This document shows, piece after piece, positions 23,942-25,466 of a stretch of DNA of 25,466 bases. The position numbers and the translations under genes are program-made. This DNA comes from a virus, in IMG/VR virus record IMGVR_UViG_3300025872_000276, positions 1-25,466 of that record; one strand, written 5' to 3'. The notes below the pieces were generated by a model. It was not told where the DNA came from and ran no database searches. It saw nothing but the letters and a program-made list of their open reading frames with translations. Numbering within the stretch: the stretch's first letter is position 1; each line of letters begins with the position of its first letter.

Positions 23942-25466
23942 AGTAAAGTGTAACCTGTCCACTTTCAACTGCTTGAACTGCTTCTTGTCTAGTTCCAAAA
24001 TCAATATCAGGTTGATTCTGACTTGGTTGAGCAAATGGAGTTTGAGTTGTAGCAGGTGCTGTAGTTGGTTGTTGCGCTGCTTTATCAACTTCTGCAGGTC
24101 TTGGTTGCTGAGGTTCTTCAGCAGCACCGCTACCATTTTGTAATGTATAATAATCAGATGCAGGACAATTGGGTTTTAAATCACATCCAAAAATATTTAA
24201 CGTAATATTTTCAAAACTTAATGCAGAAGTTATACTTCCACTAATTCCTCCAATTAAGTCTTTTGTCTCTGTAATAGATCCTATTTCAGAAAGAGTATCA
24301 TTTAAAAAATTATTTACATTATCCAAAACACTATTAACTGTAGTAGTCATTTCATCCATATTGAGAGAAATAAGATCACCAGTTAATTTTTCAACAGAAC
24401 ATATTGGAGTAATTGGAGTTTGTGGTATTTCATTTCCCTGAGGAGTTGTCTTTTTAGGAGGTAATTCCTTTTTAAGTTGTTGATCTAATAATCCCTGTAC
24501 TTGTTCTCCTAATCCATTTACAATTTTACCAAATAAACAAGATATTAATTCAGTAATTTTTGTTTTAATATCAAAATACCTTTGCCTCATATTTGGAGGC
24601 ATAAGTTCTACCGTTTTTGCCAGTCCTTTATTAATTTGCTTTAAAGTATACTCCATAATTTTATCAAAAACAACTTTCATATACTTAGCAATAACACCAG
24701 AAAACTTAGAAATTAAAGTCTGAACATCAGGAAGATTACTTGAAACTGCATCAACATAACTTTCAGCAGCATTTAAAACTTTATCAATATCTTTTGTTAA
24801 ATTTTCTAATTCAGTTTGAATCGCTTTTAATGCCGATTTTGGAACATCGCAAGGAGACATTAAGACAGTTTTTCTTTGATAATAATCATTTCTTGTTACA
24901 TCTGCTTTTGATTGTTCGTGAACTGCATCAACATTTTCTTTTGTTGCCCCAGGTTGAGATGGAGAAGTTGGAGAATTTGCTTCCTTACATCTTGCCGAGA
25001 TACCAGAAGAAACTGCTTGTTGAACAAAATTATCTTTTTCAGTCCCAGTTAATCCTCTTGCCTCTGCTTCAGCAAGAGCACTTTGTTGGTCTTGAAATTG
25101 AGTTGAAGTTAAAGATTTATCTGCTCTTAATCCAAACTCATTTGTCGCTACTCCAGGTGGTGGAGGAGCACATTCCTCAGATTGTTCTTTGGACTTTGGT
25201 TTATTAATTACAAGTCCATCATCAGGAACCTTTGCATTTGGATCCTTATTTCCATCTGCAGGAGTTGCATATCCACTTGTTGCAAGACTTCCTGGTTGAG
25301 TATTTGTTACACGACTATCGCCAATTTTTGTCGAAAGTTCTGTTTGGGCATTATTCCCAAGAACTCCCATAATCACAGGAACTTGTTGTTCCTGCCCATC
25401 AAGGAAGAAACCAAAGACAAACATTCCTTGCCTTAGGTTCGGAGTTGCACCTGCATTTGTTTGACC
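23940..25466 (-). CDS. 5: gp5-like baseplate hub protein, partial (5' end outside window)
   Basis: The 3' part of a gene whose frame is open to the right edge: 14 further residues (GQTNAGATPNLRQG) precede the first internal Met, so the true start is outside. The opening NLRQGMFVFGFFLDGQEQQV followed by PVIMGVLGNNAQTE is the end of the OB-fold domain typical of gp5 hub proteins of T4-like cyanophages. After a Pro/Gly-rich linker comes a long helical region with AIQTELENLTKDIDKVLNAA and KVVFDKIMEYTLKQINKGL, then a Pro/Gln-rich tail (TTAPATTQTPFAQPSQNQ) ending VTLY. No lysozyme active-site pattern and no beta-prism repeats are visible in this part. The hub assignment is good for the N-terminal part; the function of the helical half is unknown to me. 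Confidence 0.8.
   Translation of the reverse strand, partial: GQTNAGATPNLRQGMFVFGFFLDGQEQQVPVIMGVLGNNAQTELSTKIGDSRVTNTQPGSLATSGYATPADGNKDPNAKVPDDGLVINKPKSKEQSEECAPPPPGVATNEFGLRADKSLTSTQFQDQQSALAEAEARGLTGTEKDNFVQQAVSSGISARCKEANSPTSPSQPGATKENVDAVHEQSKADVTRNDYYQRKTVLMSPCDVPKSALKAIQTELENLTKDIDKVLNAAESYVDAVSSNLPDVQTLISKFSGVIAKYMKVVFDKIMEYTLKQINKGLAKTVELMPPNMRQRYFDIKTKITELISCLFGKIVNGLGEQVQGLLDQQLKKELPPKKTTPQGNEIPQTPITPICSVEKLTGDLISLNMDEMTTTVNSVLDNVNNFLNDTLSEIGSITETKDLIGGISGSITSALSFENITLNIFGCDLKPNCPASDYYTLQNGSGAAEEPQQPRPAEVDKAAQQPTTAPATTQTPFAQPSQNQPDIDFGTRQEAVQAVESGQVTLY

Noticed and set aside
23940-25466. T4-type lysozyme domain in the gp5-like protein
   Set aside because: No Glu...Asp...Thr lysozyme pattern with surrounding conserved residues could be found in the visible 508 residues; it may lie outside the window or be absent.

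Overview
The window reads as part of the late structural region of a T4-like cyanophage (a myovirus of marine Synechococcus or Prochlorococcus). The reasons are visibly AT-rich DNA, tightly packed genes that all lie on the minus strand, T4-type late-promoter octamers (TATAAATA and one-base variants) just upstream of several genes, and recognisable cyanophage baseplate and tail-fibre families. The assignment rests on family recognition from the sequence alone.

Reading in the direction of transcription (right to left), 25466-23940 is the 3' part of a gp5-like baseplate hub gene. It is followed by a 1254-residue structural protein built from repeated PA14-like and beta-sandwich modules (23913-20149), a needle-like beta-repeat protein (20114-19446), two paralogous small structural proteins sharing a C-terminal 'HPTK...CLEGPE' domain (19434-18068), and a short fibre-like protein (18056-17376). 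An alpha/beta-hydrolase (17374-16349) follows one base after it, which suggests a tail-associated esterase.

From about 16346 to 14487 the pattern changes. A host-type sigma70 promoter (TTGACT-17-TATGAT) opens a compact accessory cassette. It holds two small proteins of 60 and 68 residues, tRNA-Leu(UAA), an 89-residue protein, tRNA-Thr(UGU), a 57-residue protein, and a Mom-like GNAT candidate for adenine modification. The 57-residue gene overlaps the Mom-like gene by four bases. The cassette closes with a hairpin and U-tract terminator.

Late structural genes resume at 14441 behind a late promoter: a 1933-residue fibre with an S74 chaperone, a 908-residue beta-helix fibre behind a perfect TATAAATA, a 111-residue structural protein, an 1178-residue collagen-like (Gly-X-Gln) fibre with an S74 chaperone, a 477-residue fibre with an S74 chaperone, a 110-residue structural protein, and the start of another gene that leaves the window at base 1.

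Taken together, most of the window builds the baseplate tip and an elaborate set of host-contact fibres, several of which probably trimerise and self-process through S74 domains. The hydrolase could trim surface polysaccharide during adsorption. The inserted cassette probably serves an earlier stage of infection (translation support, regulation, genome protection).
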